From positions 124,001-188,000 of the forward strand of contig JANQMR010000011.1 in the NCBI GenBank assembly GCA_028279985.1: a stretch of DNA of 64,000 nt. Reading direction: 5' to 3'. Source of the DNA: Woeseiaceae bacterium (lineage in GTDB: Bacteria > Pseudomonadota > Gammaproteobacteria > Steroidobacterales > Woeseiaceae). The stretch's first letter is position 1; the number at the start of each line of letters is the position of its first letter. The notes under the pieces were generated by a model. The model worked only from the letters and a program-made list of their open reading frames with translations, did no database searches and was not told the origin of the DNA. The translations under genes were made by a program, and so were the position numbers. Below, in pieces: positions 44,447-53,221 of the stretch.

Positions 44447-46738
44447 ATGCTCAAATGCCTGAATTTACTGGCCCGCCATGCCTTTGTACCGGGCCTGGCC
44501 GGGGTCTTGCTGATACTCGATCCAAGCGCCGCAGCCGCGCAGGAAGCCGGCGCGGATGAAGGATTCGAAGAAATCACCGTTACGGCGCGGCGGCGCGAGG
44601 AGACGCTGCAGGAGGTGCCGATTGCCGTGACCGCCTATACCGCCGAGGCGCTTGCCGAGGCCGGCGCCGTCGACATTACGGCGCTGTCGCAGACGACGCC
44701 GAACACGACCCTGGAGGTGTCCCGCGCAACCACGACGACCTTGACCGCCTATATCCGCGGCGTCGGCCAGCAGGACCCGCTGGCCGGTTTCGAGGGCGGC
44801 GTCGGTATTTATCTGGACGACGTCTACCTCGCGCGCCCGCAGGGCACGGTATTCGATATCTACGACGTCGAGCGCATCGAGGTGCTGCGCGGCCCGCAGG
44901 GCACCCTGTACGGCCGCAATACGATCGGCGGCGCGGTCAAGTACGTAACCCGCAAGCTGTCGGCCGAGCCGGAGTTCGAAGTGACGGCCTCGCTGGGGAG
45001 TTACTCGCAGGCGGATCTGATGCTCAAGGGCTCGGTGCCCCTGAGCGACACCTTCCGTATCGGCGCGACCGCGGCAAGCTTCAACCGCGACGGCTTCGGC
45101 GACAATCTGACCACCGGTGAGGAAAACGCCAACAAGGACATCCTGGGCATACGCGCGACCGCCGAGTGGGAACCCAACGGCGATTGGTTCATCCGCCTCT
45201 ACGGCGATTACACCCTGGACCGGGCGAATCCCCGCCACGGCCACCGTCTCCTGCCCGGCCCCGCCGGCGAGCCGGTGCTCGGTGATGTGTTCGACACCCG
45301 CGCTGGTATTTCGCTGGATTCGACCTACGACGCCGGCCTCGAAAACGAAGTCGATCAAAGCGGCGTCGGCCTGCTGGTGCAATGGGATTTCGCCGACCAA
45401 TGGCAATTCAAGTCGATTACGGCGTCACGCGAGGACAACACCGAATCGCTGATCGACTTCGACAACCTGCAGGAAGACACTTTCGACGCGCCGGTCATCT
45501 ACGAAAACGAGCAGTTCAGCCAGGAATTCCAGTTCACCTACACGGGCGACAAGCTGGCCGGTGTGTTCGGACTCTATTACCTCGATGCCAATGCTTTCGA
45601 CGCGTTCGACGTCGTTTTCCTGAGCTCGGTCACGGCATTTACGCTCGGCGACTACGACACCGAAGCCTGGGCGGCATTCGCCGACTTCACGTACGACTTC
45701 AACGAACAATGGAGCCTGTCGGTCGGCGGCCGTTATACCGAAGACGAACGTACGGCCAGGGTGCAGCGTGAGACCTTCCTGGGTCTCGGCTCACCGTTTT
45801 TCGGCATCGACAACCTGTCGGGCACGTCGCCGGTGATCGTGGACGGCGAAGAGGTCGTGCCGACCTTCAACGGCACGCGCACCGACTCGGACTTCACGCC
45901 ACGCGTCAGCTTGAGCTTCGCGCCCAACGGCTCGCACAATCTCTATGTCTCCTACTCGGAAGGCTTCAAGGGCGGCGGCTTCGATCCGCGCGGCGCCTAT
46001 CAGGTGGCCGCGGTCCGCGCCGGCTTCGAACCCGAGACCGTAGAAAGTTTCGAGATCGGCGCCAAGTCGGTCCTCGCCGGCGGCGACGTGCTGACCAACA
46101 TCGCCTTGTTCACGTCGGACTATACCAACGTGCAGGTGCCGGGCTCGATTCTGCTCGACGCCGACGGCGACGGCGAGGTGGACGGGTTCGCCGGCGCAAC
46201 GACCAACGCCGGCAAGGCCGACATCTGGGGCGCCGAGTTCGAGATGATTGCCAATTTCACGGATGCGTTTTCGTCGACGCTGGCGCTGGGTTACATCGAC
46301 GCCGACTACACCGAGTGGCTGGTTGCCGAAACCGATCCGGTCAGCGGCGAAACCACCTTCGTCGATATTTCCGGCGACCGGGTCTTCCAGAACACACCGG
46401 AATGGTCCGCCGCGCTGGGCCTTAGATACGAATGGCCGCTGAGCCTGTTCGGCAACAGCGGCGCACTGGCGTTTTTGGGCTCGGTTTCGTACCGGGACGA
46501 TACCTTCCAGTTCGAGATCCCGAACCCGCTGGTCGATCAGGAAGCTTACGAGATTTACAACGCCAGCCTCGTGTGGAACTCCGACGACGGCCGTTATCGG
46601 CTAGGCCTGCACGGCAGAAACCTCGGCGACGAGGAGTACGTCGTCGCGAACTACGACTTCCCGGCCGTGGCGAACTCGGTGATCGGATTTTTCGGCGATC
46701 CCCGCACGTTTACCGGCTCTTTCACGGTTCGTTTCTAG
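44447..46738 (+). CDS. TonB-dependent outer-membrane receptor
   Basis: 763 residues. Signal peptide (about 1-31), TonB box EEITVTARRR, plug domain with YIRGVGQQDPLAGFEGGVGIYLDDVYLA split over about 95-130 and VLRGPQGTLYGRNTIGGAVKYVT, then a 22-strand barrel ending in the OMP-type SFTVRF. It belongs to the Sphingomonad/Woeseia-like receptors that import lipids, sterols or aromatic acids rather than classic siderophores. Shared operators with the ligase suggest a carboxylic-acid-bearing substrate. A strong ribosome site (AAGGGGGG) precedes the ATG. Confidence 0.9.
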   Translation: MLKCLNLLARHAFVPGLAGVLLILDPSAAAAQEAGADEGFEEITVTARRREETLQEVPIAVTAYTAEALAEAGAVDITALSQTTPNTTLEVSRATTTTLTAYIRGVGQQDPLAGFEGGVGIYLDDVYLARPQGTVFDIYDVERIEVLRGPQGTLYGRNTIGGAVKYVTRKLSAEPEFEVTASLGSYSQADLMLKGSVPLSDTFRIGATAASFNRDGFGDNLTTGEENANKDILGIRATAEWEPNGDWFIRLYGDYTLDRANPRHGHRLLPGPAGEPVLGDVFDTRAGISLDSTYDAGLENEVDQSGVGLLVQWDFADQWQFKSITASREDNTESLIDFDNLQEDTFDAPVIYENEQFSQEFQFTYTGDKLAGVFGLYYLDANAFDAFDVVFLSSVTAFTLGDYDTEAWAAFADFTYDFNEQWSLSVGGRYTEDERTARVQRETFLGLGSPFFGIDNLSGTSPVIVDGEEVVPTFNGTRTDSDFTPRVSLSFAPNGSHNLYVSYSEGFKGGGFDPRGAYQVAAVRAGFEPETVESFEIGAKSVLAGGDVLTNIALFTSDYTNVQVPGSILLDADGDGEVDGFAGATTNAGKADIWGAEFEMIANFTDAFSSTLALGYIDADYTEWLVAETDPVSGETTFVDISGDRVFQNTPEWSAALGLRYEWPLSLFGNSGALAFLGSVSYRDDTFQFEIPNPLVDQEAYEIYNASLVWNSDDGRYRLGLHGRNLGDEEYVVANYDFPAVANSVIGFFGDPRTFTGSFTVRF

Positions 46739-47170
46739 AGAGCCTCTGTATAAAAAGTACGGCGAGGCTCATTCCGTGCCAGAGGGGTCGATTCGAGGGG
46801 CTCGGTCCGATAAATGTATCGTAAATGTACGAGGCGTAAAAAAAGGGCTGTGGATCAGCACAGCCCTTCACTACCGGTCAGCGCTCCGGGGGAGATAAGT
46901 GCGGCTCCGCTGACGGAAGAAATGATGGACCAGTCACTTTAGAAAATAAAATCTGTTGATGCGATCAGTTGGATCGGTAAAATCGAACTAACGGACTATC
47001 CCGAACCGCGACTGCACACCCGCCGCCGTGCGATTGCAGTTACGCTCGCCGCGATGGCCTGCCCGGTTCGGCATTGTCACCGTCCCACATGCCGGTAATG
47101 CAGCAGCCGCGGCGATCTGTCATACTTTCAAAGGCCGACAACAAGCCTGCGACCGGGCCGGGGATCGCAA
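46739..47170. other. Intergenic region after the TonB receptor, structured
   Basis: 432 bases without a supportable gene. Contents: a GAGCCTC/GAGGCTC hairpin (46740-46770), a minus-strand intrinsic terminator (46838-46868), a GTCAGCG/CGCTGAC stem (46877-46914), and an AT-rich patch (46936-46985). The histidine kinase promoter should be in the right half. Confidence 0.5.
46838..46868 (-). terminator. Intrinsic terminator read on the minus strand
   Basis: Ten-base-pair stem AAGGGCTGTG / CACAGCCCTT with a six-base loop. A run of seven A on its left side becomes a U-tract when transcribed leftwards; on the plus strand only two T follow. No minus-strand gene is annotated upstream, so the transcript it ends is unknown. 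Confidence 0.65.
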
Positions 47171-48694
47171 ATGGTATTCGAAGACGCAAACGTCACGGCA
47201 CTCCTGAATTCGACGCCCGACGCGATGGTGTTCGTCGATCCCGCGGGCACGATCGTATTCGTCAACGCCCAGACCGAGGCGATGTTCGGCTACCGGCCGG
47301 ACGAGTTGATCGGCCAGCCGGTCGAGGCGCTGATGCCCAAACGTTTTCGCCAGCCGCACGTCGGGCGCCGGGACGCCTACGCCCTGGCGCCTCGCCGCAG
47401 GCCGATGGGCCAGGGCCTGGAGCTCTTCGGCCTCAAGCGCGACGGCACCGAATTCCCGGTGGAAATCAGCCTGAGCGAGGTCGAGACCAGCAACGGCATG
47501 CTGATTTCGGGCGCGATCCGGGACGCTACCGAAAGGGTCAGGATACAGAACGAACTGACCGCCGCGCGCGACGAGGCCCAGCGCGCCAACCGGGCGAAAA
47601 GCTCCTTTCTGGCGGCTGCGAGCCACGACCTGCGGCAGCCTTTGCAGGCGCTGAGTCTCCTGAATGCCGTGCTCGGCAAATCCGCGGCGAGCGAGAGGAC
47701 GGTACGCGCCGTCGAACAGCAGGCCCGCGCGCTGGATGCGATGACCGATCTGCTCAACTCGCTGCTCGACATCAGCAAGCTGGAATCGGGCGCGGTCAAA
47801 CCGGACATTTGCGATTGTCAGGTGCAGGACATCTTCCGGCGGCTGTCGGCCGAGTTCGAGCTTCAGGCAGAGGCGAAAGGGCTCAAGCTGCTGGTCGACG
47901 ACTGCCGGGACGTGGTCCGGACCGACGCGGGCCTGCTGGAGCAGATCATCCAGAATTTGGTTGCCAACGCGATTCGTTATACCCGCGAGGGACTGGTCCA
48001 GCTCCGATGCCTGCACATGAACGAAAACGTGCGCATCGAGGTCCTGGACACCGGGATCGGCATTCCGGGTCGTGAGCTGGAGTCCATCTTCGATGAGTTC
48101 TATCAGCTACATCGGGCGCCGGGCGAGCCTAAAGAGGGACTGGGGCTTGGGCTGTCGATCGTGCAACGTCTGGCCGAGCTACTCGACCATCCGCTGGATG
48201 TCGCATCGACCCCTGGCGAAGGCACCTGTTTCGCGGTAACCCTGCCCCGTGGCGCCAGGCATGCCGGCGGGCCGGGATCGGCCGCCGGCCTCGACGACCT
48301 GGCCGGGACCCTTCGGGTCCTGCTGATCGACGACGACGCAGCGGTCGCCCGGGCGACGACGATGCTGCTCGAAAGCGCCGCGCACAAAGTCGGACTGGCC
48401 GCCACCTGTAAAGAGGCGATCGCCGTGCTCGATGCCCGCGGTACGCCCGACGTCATCGTCGCGGATTTTCATCTCGGCGGCGGCCGTACCGGCATCGAGA
48501 CCATTGCCGCGCTGCGCGCGGCCTGCGGACAGCCGATACCGGCGATACTGGTCACCGGAGACACCTCCTCCGCGGTTGCGGGGCAGGTTGCCGAAGTCGA
48601 GGCCTGCCGAATCCTCAGCAAGCCGGTGGACGCGAATCGCCTGCTAACGGAGCTCGACGAACTCGCCAACTCATCGGTTTCCCCTATAATTTAG
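47171..48694 (+). CDS. Cytoplasmic PAS hybrid sensor histidine kinase
   Basis: 507 residues, no membrane helix. PAS domain (about 5-120: DAMVFVDPAGTIVFVN, LFGLKRDGTEFPVEIS), HisKA with His152 in AASHDLRQPLQAL, HATPase with N-box NAIRYT, DTGIGIPG and GLGLGLSIV, then a receiver domain (about 385-500) with acidic IDDDAA, the phospho-Asp in VADFHLGGG, Thr in LVTGDT and Lys in LSKPVD. Architecture fits kinases that work with a separate LuxR-type regulator, not present here. The signal is presumably intracellular (redox or small molecule). ATG 47171 precedes the PAS directly. Confidence 0.88.
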   Translation: MVFEDANVTALLNSTPDAMVFVDPAGTIVFVNAQTEAMFGYRPDELIGQPVEALMPKRFRQPHVGRRDAYALAPRRRPMGQGLELFGLKRDGTEFPVEISLSEVETSNGMLISGAIRDATERVRIQNELTAARDEAQRANRAKSSFLAAASHDLRQPLQALSLLNAVLGKSAASERTVRAVEQQARALDAMTDLLNSLLDISKLESGAVKPDICDCQVQDIFRRLSAEFELQAEAKGLKLLVDDCRDVVRTDAGLLEQIIQNLVANAIRYTREGLVQLRCLHMNENVRIEVLDTGIGIPGRELESIFDEFYQLHRAPGEPKEGLGLGLSIVQRLAELLDHPLDVASTPGEGTCFAVTLPRGARHAGGPGSAAGLDDLAGTLRVLLIDDDAAVARATTMLLESAAHKVGLAATCKEAIAVLDARGTPDVIVADFHLGGGRTGIETIAALRAACGQPIPAILVTGDTSSAVAGQVAEVEACRILSKPVDANRLLTELDELANSSVSPII

Positions 48695-48777
48695 GGCCTG
48701 TACTGCCAATCGCTCATATCGGCCGGTCGCGGGTTTTCGCGACCGGCAAGGCGCGGCTGCACGGCAAACCCAAGCTG

Positions 48778-48969
48778 ATGATCGTGTCCTCTTTCGAGAA
48801 TTACGCCGACATGACGCCGCCCGAGAAGAGCTTTTTCGAGTTCATGGCGCAGTCGATGTCCGAGAAAGAGTTGCAGCAAGCTTTCACCGCCTTCGGCGAA
48901 GGCTTCTCGAGCTCCGATACCACGATCTGGCGACATCGCGAAGAACTATCGTCACCGGGCGGCGACTAG
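48778..48969 (+). CDS. Small hypothetical protein
   Basis: 63 residues, acidic and Phe/Ser-rich (PPEKSFFEFMAQSMSEKELQQ), no signal or membrane helix. It is about 84 bases after the kinase in the same direction. Ribosome site is poor, and the coding frame remains open upstream without an ATG, so both the gene and its start are uncertain. Confidence 0.4.
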   Translation: MIVSSFENYADMTPPEKSFFEFMAQSMSEKELQQAFTAFGEGFSSSDTTIWRHREELSSPGGD

Positions 48970-49052
48970 AACAGACGGAGAAAAATCGGGGACAAACGGC
49001 GCAAGACCTCGACGGACAGTCCGCGCGAGCGGGCTGTCCGTTCGTGCCGGAC

Positions 49053-49907
49053 TCAACGCTGCGGTTCGACGTGCACGCTGGTATCCGCCACCTCGAAGCG
49101 CGACTTCAGGCGCTTTTCGACCCGATCGGCAATCTCGTGCGCCTCGACCGTGGTCAGATCGGGAGCGACGGTGATGACGACATCTACCGCCCGCTCGGAA
49201 CCGATCCAGCGGGATCGCACGCGTGACACCTCGATGACGCCGTCGACCGCCTGGATCGCCTGGGTCAGTCTTTCGGGTTCGATGGCCATTGCGTCCACCA
49301 GCACCGGAACGGCCTCGCGGAACAGGCCGAAGGCCAGGTACAGAATCAGTACCGCGACGCCGATTGCGGTCAAGGTATCCAGCCAGGCGTAGCCGTTCGC
49401 GGACAACAACCAGCCTGCAATCACCACCAGCGTCGTCAGCACGTCGGACAAGGTATGTTTCGCATCCGCGGCCAGGATGCGCGAATCCAGGCGCCTTGCC
49501 CAGTAACGTTGCCAGATCGTCAGCATCACGTTTACCGCCAACACGCCGAGCATCAGCATCAGCCCCCATCCGCTCATTTCGACCGCGACCGCCTCGCGCG
49601 TTACGGCGCGAATCGCGACTTCTACGGCAACCACGGCGAGCAGGGTCGCGAGCACGAAGACGGCCAGCACCTCGAACTTCTGATGCCCATACGGATGCTC
49701 GCGGTCCGCGGGCCGGCCCGAGGCGCGAATGACGATCCAGGCGATGACGTTGTTGGCCGCGTCGGTCAGCGAATGTGCCGCATCCGCGAGGATGGCCATC
49801 GAGCCGGTGGCAAGGCCCACCGCGGTCTTGGCGGCCAGGATCAAGACGTTGATCAGTCCCTCGAAGACGATCAGCCGCAACACCAGCACGTTTCTGTCGG
49901 CTTGCAT
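49053..49907 (-). CDS. Cation diffusion facilitator metal exporter
   Basis: 284 residues, six membrane helices and a C-terminal cytoplasmic ferredoxin-like domain (VEAHEIADRVEKRLKSRF...HVEPQR). Metal-site motifs: DAAHSLTD in helix 2 and DAKHTLSD in helix 5; the paired H/D sites suit Zn, Cd or Fe. HPYGHQKFE marks the loop. It pumps divalent metals out against protons. ATG 49907 is used rather than TTG 49916. Confidence 0.9.
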   Translation of the reverse strand: MQADRNVLVLRLIVFEGLINVLILAAKTAVGLATGSMAILADAAHSLTDAANNVIAWIVIRASGRPADREHPYGHQKFEVLAVFVLATLLAVVAVEVAIRAVTREAVAVEMSGWGLMLMLGVLAVNVMLTIWQRYWARRLDSRILAADAKHTLSDVLTTLVVIAGWLLSANGYAWLDTLTAIGVAVLILYLAFGLFREAVPVLVDAMAIEPERLTQAIQAVDGVIEVSRVRSRWIGSERAVDVVITVAPDLTTVEAHEIADRVEKRLKSRFEVADTSVHVEPQR

Positions 49908-50003
49908 CGGCGTCAATGGTACTCGAAGTCGCCGCGACGCTGCCTGGATGTCTCGCCTAGGGGGCCGCGCGGCGTGTTTCGGACGGGCTTGTATCGGGCT
50001 TGT

Positions 50004-50732
50004 CTATCGGTGGGATGTTCCGGATCGGCGGACGCTGCGCCGTTCGAGGTAAGCGAAAGGAAGGTAGTAGAGTAAGCAGAACAGCACGGTGGCCAGAAAG
50101 AGCGACAGCAGATACCAGGGCCACGGCCCCAGGTGGTCGAGCAGCGATGCCCCCTCCGGCTTGTGTCTGAGATAGAGGTAGTTCGCATCCAGCAGTGGAT
50201 TCAGCACGCCGACCACGGCTGCGTAGGCAACGGTCACCGCCAGGGTCTTTGCGACCGACCGCAGCGTAGGCCTGAACCGGTAGACCCCGATCGCATAGGC
50301 GACGCCGACCATCACCAGGCCGTGGTTTATGAAAAAGACGATGTACAAGGGGGCTGGAAACCCCTCGCGAAGGTCCGGCGTCAGGATCGCCTGCAAGGTA
50401 CCGCCCATGGCCCAGAAGTAAGCGACTTCGAAAGCCGGATAGTTCCGGCGCAGCAGCATATAGACGACGAGAAACAGCGTGACCCCGCAAAGATGCAACG
50501 GCAGGCGCTCGGCCGGAGTCAAGCCGTACAGATGGCCTCCGAAAACCATCCTGAAGGTCTCGTGCAGGAGCAGCACCAGCCCGATGCCGGCCGCGACGCC
50601 GCGCTCCCACGATACCGATTGGGTGCGCCGCACGGCCAGCGGCAGCGTAATGGCCAGCACTGCAATCAGGAGCATCGTCAACAGATGATCCGTGCCGAAT
50701 AGCTGGAATGGGTTCTCGATATCCGTCGTCAT
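50004..50732 (-). CDS. YwaF/TIGR02206-like integral membrane protein
   Basis: 242 residues with about seven membrane helices. Family blocks LPLHLCGVTLFLV, AYFWAMGGTLQAILTPDL, FINHGLVMVGVAY and LNPLLDANYLYLRHKP match the TIGR02206 (YwaF, TMEM164-like) family, whose function in bacteria is unknown. ATG 50732 is preferred; a longer frame to 50846 has no membrane-protein character. It is divergent from the following hydrolase. Confidence 0.8.
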   Translation of the reverse strand: MTTDIENPFQLFGTDHLLTMLLIAVLAITLPLAVRRTQSVSWERGVAAGIGLVLLLHETFRMVFGGHLYGLTPAERLPLHLCGVTLFLVVYMLLRRNYPAFEVAYFWAMGGTLQAILTPDLREGFPAPLYIVFFINHGLVMVGVAYAIGVYRFRPTLRSVAKTLAVTVAYAAVVGVLNPLLDANYLYLRHKPEGASLLDHLGPWPWYLLSLFLATVLFCLLYYLPFAYLERRSVRRSGTSHR

Positions 50733-50856
50733 GATCGTTGTCGGGACATTGTAGGCCCTGTCGGCCGTCGGGGTAATAGGCAGGACTGCGGCGTGATACG
50801 GTAGCGGGTGCTGCACGGTGGGCGGGCCGCCTGCCCCCGTCGTCACAGGGTATTCG

Positions 50857-51723
50857 ATGCGCTTGATTCTGACACTGCTGGTTGCGGCCGCCGGACTGTA
50901 CGTTTTGCTCGGTGCGACCTTGTACTGGATGCAGGAACGTCTGGTGTTCCTGCCGAACCTGCCGGGCCGTGCGCTCGAGGCGACGCCGCGGGCGCTGGGT
51001 CTCGACTACGAAGATGTCCGTTTCGAAACCGGCGACGGGGTCTCGTTACACGGCTGGTACGTCCAGGCGCCGGAATCCCGCGGTACGCTGCTGTTTTTTC
51101 ACGGTAACGCCGGCAACGTCTCGCACCGTCTCGACAGCATCGCCATCTTCGTCGAGCTCGCGTTGGACGTGTTCATCATCGACTACCGCGGCTACGGGCA
51201 GAGTGAAGGTAAACCCGGCGAGGAAGGCACCTATCGAGACGCCGACGCCGCGTGGCGTCATCTGGTCGACGAACGGGGCGTGGACCCGGAGCGCATCGTC
51301 ATTTTCGGTCGTTCGCTGGGCGCCGCCGTTGCCGCCCACCTTGGCGCTAGAACCCGGGCGGCGGCGCTGATCGTCGAGTCGAGCTTCACGTCGGCCGAAG
51401 ACATGGCCGCGCGCCTTTATCCGTTCATGCCGGTGCGTCTGCTGACGCGGCTCCGGTATCCGGTTGCCGACTACGTCGCACAAAACCGGAACCCGATATT
51501 GGTCGTGCACGGCCGCCAGGACGAGATCATTCCGTTCGAGATGGGCCAGGCGTTGTATCGGACCGCATCGGCGCCCAAAGCCTTCCTGAAGCTTACGGGC
51601 GATCACAACAGCGGCTTTCTTATCAGCAGGGACCGTTATGTCGACGGTCTCGATGCCTTCCTCGCCGAACACCTGGGCGAATATCTGGACGAATATCTGG
51701 GCGAACGTACGCGATTCGATTGA
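50857..51723 (+). CDS. Membrane-anchored alpha/beta hydrolase (BEM46/YfhR-like)
   Basis: 288 residues. N-terminal membrane helix (about 3-22), then FFHGNAGNVSHR oxyanion loop, DYRGYGQSEG, nucleophile in FGRSLGAAVA, Asp in HGRQDEIIP and His in LTGDHNSGF. Family members are membrane-bound hydrolases with unknown substrates. The C-terminus GEYLDEYLGER derives from a 12-base in-frame duplication (51679-51702). Confidence 0.8.
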   Translation: MRLILTLLVAAAGLYVLLGATLYWMQERLVFLPNLPGRALEATPRALGLDYEDVRFETGDGVSLHGWYVQAPESRGTLLFFHGNAGNVSHRLDSIAIFVELALDVFIIDYRGYGQSEGKPGEEGTYRDADAAWRHLVDERGVDPERIVIFGRSLGAAVAAHLGARTRAAALIVESSFTSAEDMAARLYPFMPVRLLTRLRYPVADYVAQNRNPILVVHGRQDEIIPFEMGQALYRTASAPKAFLKLTGDHNSGFLISRDRYVDGLDAFLAEHLGEYLDEYLGERTRFD

Positions 51724-51778
51724 CGACCTGCCGCTCGATCGCGACGGCGTGTTCTACGAAAGCGGTGGTCCGGTGCCG

Positions 51779-51992
51779 AGAATCAGCAGAATCAGGATAT
51801 CCACCATTCGGCGATTAAGCCGATTAAGACGGGTGTCCCCATTCGGTAGACGATGGGAGACAGAATCAAGACATCCACAGTTCGCGGTGACACCGCGGGG
51901 ATGACGAGAATCAGAGCGGGATTCAGGACACCCACCATAAACGTGCACCATAAACGATGGGTGTCCCCATTCGGTCGATGGAGGTATAGAAT
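51779..51992. repeat. Diverged direct repeat of about 90 bases
   Basis: Two related segments, 51779-51870 and 51907-51992, in the 301-base gap. Both begin GAGAATCAG, include a CCACCAT block and share the 17 bases GGGTGTCCCCATTCGGT (51831-51847 and 51959-51975), then CGATGG and AGAATC. Copy 2 also carries a 9-base inverted repeat GGACACCCA / TGGGTGTCC (51926-51966). No gene is present in the gap. Confidence 0.7.
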
Positions 51993-52024
51993 CCGGACGG
52001 TTTCGCCACAAAGAGGATGAACAG

Positions 52025-52675
52025 GTGCTGCCAGAGCTGAACGACGTCGAGGCACGTATCATCGGCTGCCTTATCGAGAAGTCCGTCGTGACACCGAACC
52101 AGTATCCGTTGACCCTGAACGCGCTGGTGAATGCCTGTAACCAGAAAAGCGCTCGCGATCCGATGATGAACCTCACGCCGGGCGAGGTCCAACACTCGAT
52201 CCGGAGCCTCGAGGCCAAACACCTCGTACGCACCGAGGAGAACTTCAAGAGCCGGGTCGAGAAGTACGTGCAGCGATTTTGCAGTACGCGCTACAGCGAC
52301 CTTCAGCTCGATGATGCGGAGCGCGCAATCGTATGCCTGCTATTGTTGCGCGGGCCGCAAACGCCGGGCGAGATCCGCGCCCGCAGCGGCCGGCTGCATA
52401 CTTTCGCGGACAATGCCGATATCGTAGCGGCATTGTCCGGCCTGATCGAGCGCGACGGCGAACCACTGCTGGTGAAGCTGCCGCGCAGCCCCGGGCGCAA
52501 GGACTCCGAATACATGCACCTGTTCTCGGGACCGGTGGACGTCGAATCTTTGTCTGCACAGGCGGAAACCGAGCGTAACCGAGCGGAGCCCGGCCGGGTC
52601 ACAATAGCCGAGCTGGCCGAGCGGGTCGCAGAGCTCGAAGCCGAGGTGGCGAGGCTCAGGGAGCACCTGGACTGA
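52025..52675 (+). CDS. yceH: YceH family protein (DUF480)
   Basis: 216 residues with two winged-helix domains. Diagnostic blocks: LNDVEARIIGCLIEKSVVTPNQYPLTLNALVNACNQKS (split, residues 5-42), LLLRGPQTPGEIRARSGRLH, and a C-terminal coiled coil LAERVAELEAEVARLREHL. Conserved but uncharacterised cytoplasmic protein. GTG start at 52025 with AAAGAGGATG upstream. Confidence 0.92.
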   Translation: MLPELNDVEARIIGCLIEKSVVTPNQYPLTLNALVNACNQKSARDPMMNLTPGEVQHSIRSLEAKHLVRTEENFKSRVEKYVQRFCSTRYSDLQLDDAERAIVCLLLLRGPQTPGEIRARSGRLHTFADNADIVAALSGLIERDGEPLLVKLPRSPGRKDSEYMHLFSGPVDVESLSAQAETERNRAEPGRVTIAELAERVAELEAEVARLREHLD

Positions 52676-52898
52676 CCACGGAGGTTTGCGACATGGAGTC
52701 GGCGAGTGTAGAGCAATGGGGGCTGAAACTGACCGCGCCGTTGTGGTTCGACGAAAACCCGCGTACGGCGCCGGGTACCCCGGTTTCGGTACTTGCGACA
52801 GGGTTCCCGGTCATCGGCCGGTTCGCGATTGCACTCCTGTCACTCGCAATCTCGTTCGGCGCGTTTATTGGCGGCGGCCGGCGCCGGTCCCGGATTTG

Positions 52899-53105
52899 AT
52901 GGGCAAGTGGATCATCTATCTCGGCCTGGCGCTGGTCGTGATCGGCGCAATCATCCAGTACGCGCCCTGGGCCGTTAGCTGGTTCGGGAAACTGCCGGGC
53001 GACATTCGTATCGAGACGGGACGTACACGCGTTTTCATACCGCTCACGTCGATGATTGTCGTAAGCCTCGTACTGACGGTGATTTTCAACCTGTTCCGGC
53101 GTTGA
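52899..53105 (+). CDS. DUF2905 small membrane protein
   Basis: 68 residues with two membrane helices and the family motif KLPGDIRIETGRTRVFIPLTSMIV between them. Function unknown. A short leader frame (52693-52899) precedes it but looks non-coding. Confidence 0.85.
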   Translation: MGKWIIYLGLALVVIGAIIQYAPWAVSWFGKLPGDIRIETGRTRVFIPLTSMIVVSLVLTVIFNLFRR

Positions 53106-53221
53106 GGGTCCGACCCCCTTCGAATCCCCCTTCGAAAAATGGCGATCGCCTGCTGCCGCACCGACAGGCATAACACCCGGGCGACAAAACCACCGCACCA
53201 TTCGCGCGCAGTGTAGGGGAT

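Noticed and set aside
52693..52899. 68-codon plus-strand frame before the DUF2905 gene
   Set aside because: Only a weak start and no family similarity; its end overlaps the DUF2905 ATG by chance, and the following protein starts cleanly at 52899.
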